This document shows, in pieces, positions 6,577 to 7,425 of a stretch of 7,425 nucleotides of DNA. This stretch comes from Bacillota bacterium (lineage in GTDB: Bacteria; Bacillota; Clostridia; Oscillospirales; Acutalibacteraceae), in NCBI GenBank assembly GCA_009786275.1, contig WQTL01000408.1, positions 1-7,425 of the forward strand, given 5' to 3'. The first letter of the stretch is position 1. Every line of letters starts with the position of its first letter. The notes below the pieces were generated by a model, which was not told where the DNA came from, searched no databases, and saw nothing but the letters and a program-made list of their open reading frames with translations. The translations under genes were made by a program, and so were the position numbers.

Positions 6577-6589
6577 GGATGCTTTTTTC
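6577..6589 (+). repeat. Right copy of a 13-bp direct repeat flanking the operon
   Basis: GGATGCTTTTTTC is identical to 1237-1249 in the same orientation, about 5.34 kb apart. It lies between the operon terminator and the broken 3' end of the minus-strand recombinase remnant. Beyond the 13 bases the flanks match only partly, and the T6 run lowers its weight. Confidence 0.35.
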
Positions 6590-6601
6590 AAAAACCTGAG
6601 A

Positions 6602-7123
6602 TTAGCACAAAGCAAACAGTTTTATTGTTCGCTTTCGAACCCCCATGTCCAGTTCGCCATTGGGCAGAAACACTGTAGCCATAAGCAAAAGCAGCTTCGG
6701 CCTGTTCCGGGGTCCTGTAACATTGCCGTTTTTCGTCGTGCGATACCGATAGTTTTTTTCGGTGATGTCCTGGCACAGCTCCCAGGTGGCCGAGTCGATA
6801 ATCGGTTCGTGCGTGCTCTCCACGCGCACCCATTCCTCGCGCGGCTTGTTGACGTAGCCCTTCGATTTGTACGAGCGCGTGCCGGTTTTCATCTGCACCA
6901 TGTGCCCGGCGTAGACCTCGTTGCGGAGGATTTCACGCATCGTCACCTCGTTCCAAAGGTGATTGTCGTTGGTCGGGTTGGGCCGTCCAAGCTGCTCGTA
7001 GTAGTAGTCCCTCGGCGGGAGAATCCGGTCGGCATTGAGCATCGCGGTGATTTTACGGTAGCCCAGGCCCTGGCAGCGCAGCACGAAGATGCGCCGGATT
7101 ACCTGCGCGGCAGGCTTGTCGTC
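6602..7123 (-). pseudogene. Second large serine recombinase remnant, truncated at both ends
   Basis: Read on the minus strand, this is the central 'recombinase' DNA-binding domain of a large serine recombinase: PAAQVIRRIF, GLGYRKITAMLNADRILPPR, then DYYYEQLGRPNP, TMREILRNEVYAGHMVQMK, TRSYKSKGYVNKP and EEWVRVESTHEPIID. The whole catalytic resolvase domain is missing: homology stops at about 7120, where the sequence switches to the antisense of a zinc-finger gene. The frame stays open upstream to an ATG at 7168, but those residues are not recombinase sequence. On the other side, the zinc-ribbon domain has decayed: after about 6740 the frame yields no cysteine pairs and stops at 6602-6604, although a GYSVSAQWRTGHGG-like stretch in another frame hints at a frameshifted zinc ribbon. 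It is not active. It differs in subfamily from the plus-strand remnant at the left, toward which it points. Confidence 0.85.
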
Positions 7124-7126
7124 GGC

Positions 7127-7276
7127 TGCATCACTGACCCCGCGCAGCCGGTCCGCCAGTGCAAGCACTGCGGGAAGATTTTTTATCGCGACGATTTGAG
7201 GATGGAGTTTTGTTCGCCGCAGTGCAGGAATAGGTTTAATGTGTATAAGAGCAGAGGGAAGAAAGTTGAAGCATAA
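7127..7276 (+). pseudogene. C-terminal zinc-finger fragment of a truncated gene
   Basis: The last 49 codons of a gene survive: ITDPAQPVRQC, then KHCGKIFYRDD, EFCSPQCRNRFNVYKSRGKK and the stop at 7274-7276. The four cysteines form a CX2C-X13-CX3C pattern, a compact zinc-binding module often seen at the C-terminus of bacterial proteins of the DUF6076/CGNR-like kind, preceded by a DP...RQC lead-in. The 5' part of the gene is gone, replaced by the minus-strand recombinase remnant at about 7125. The open frame continues upstream to 6560, but only as antisense of the recombinase. Family naming is from memory of motif style and is tentative; that this is a genuine coding fragment is more secure. Confidence 0.65.
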
Positions 7277-7425
7277 AACTTAAGCGTGCGACGAGCTCGC
7301 GATTTTTCTTTTCGTGAGAAATCTCGAAAAAGACGTAAATTCCCATTGTAAATTCTACCGCAAAGAGCTGATGGACGTTAATATGGGAAACCCATGGAAA
7401 TAAGTTCGAGAAGAGCGGCGTTTAA
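7277..7425. other. Right-end stretch with a hairpin and a possible coding remnant
   Basis: A hairpin with 12-nt arms (7297-7308 with 7316-7327; one mismatch, one T-G pair, loop TTTTCGT) follows the zinc-finger fragment; it has no T tail on the plus strand. From 7284 to the TAA at 7401-7403 a frame on the plus strand reads protein-like at its end (CKFYRKELMDVNMGNPWK), but it has no start signal and begins just after a stop, so at most it is the tail of a broken gene. ATGGG/CCCAT (7383-7395) is a minor hairpin. Nothing else was recognised. Confidence 0.35.

Noticed and set aside
6560..7276. 238-aa plus-strand open frame as a single gene
   Set aside because: Positions up to about 7120 are antisense to a clear recombinase domain; only the last ~49 codons are genuine coding sequence, so it is a chimeric shadow.

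Overview
This window looks like accessory DNA from a mid-GC Firmicute, probably a gut Clostridia relative. The evidence is the kind of genes present (large serine recombinase remnants, a DUF4143-type ATPase, a zinc-finger remnant), strong TTGACT/TATACT and TTGCAT/TATAAT promoters, and GGAGG-type ribosome binding sites. Species cannot be assigned from the sequence alone.

Layout. (1) 1-309, minus strand: the N-terminal part of an AAA-family ATPase, running off the left edge, with a clear promoter at 333-361. (2) 371-490: a short junction zone with three TGCTAAC repeats. (3) 491-1180, plus strand: a large serine recombinase remnant lacking its nucleophile serine and its C-terminal zinc ribbon/coiled coil. 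(4) 1181-1477: no recognisable gene. (5) 1478-6521: a self-contained transcription unit. It has a promoter, a leader with a 22-bp dyad, four tightly spaced plus-strand genes (163, 162, 360 and 895 aa) and a large terminator hairpin. (6) 6602-7123, minus strand: a second, different large serine recombinase remnant pointing toward the first. (7) 7127-7276, plus strand: the C-terminal zinc finger of another gene, abutting the recombinase remnant at a sharp junction near 7125. (8) 7277-7425: little beyond hairpins and a possible coding remnant.

The most interesting part is the four-gene operon. Its last gene encodes a large soluble protein with a gluzincin-type metalloprotease signature: HEIGHH at residues 607-612 and a DETFCD motif at 711-716 that could give the third zinc ligand. 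It also has an N-terminal region whose strand/helix order suggests a ferredoxin-like fold. It is translationally coupled (ATGA overlap) to a cysteine-containing 360-aa protein of unknown family and preceded by a four-helix membrane protein and a small soluble protein. I recognise no described system with this composition. A membrane-linked proteolytic system, perhaps a stress or anti-phage defence module carried as cargo between recombinase scars, is a reasonable but unproven inference.
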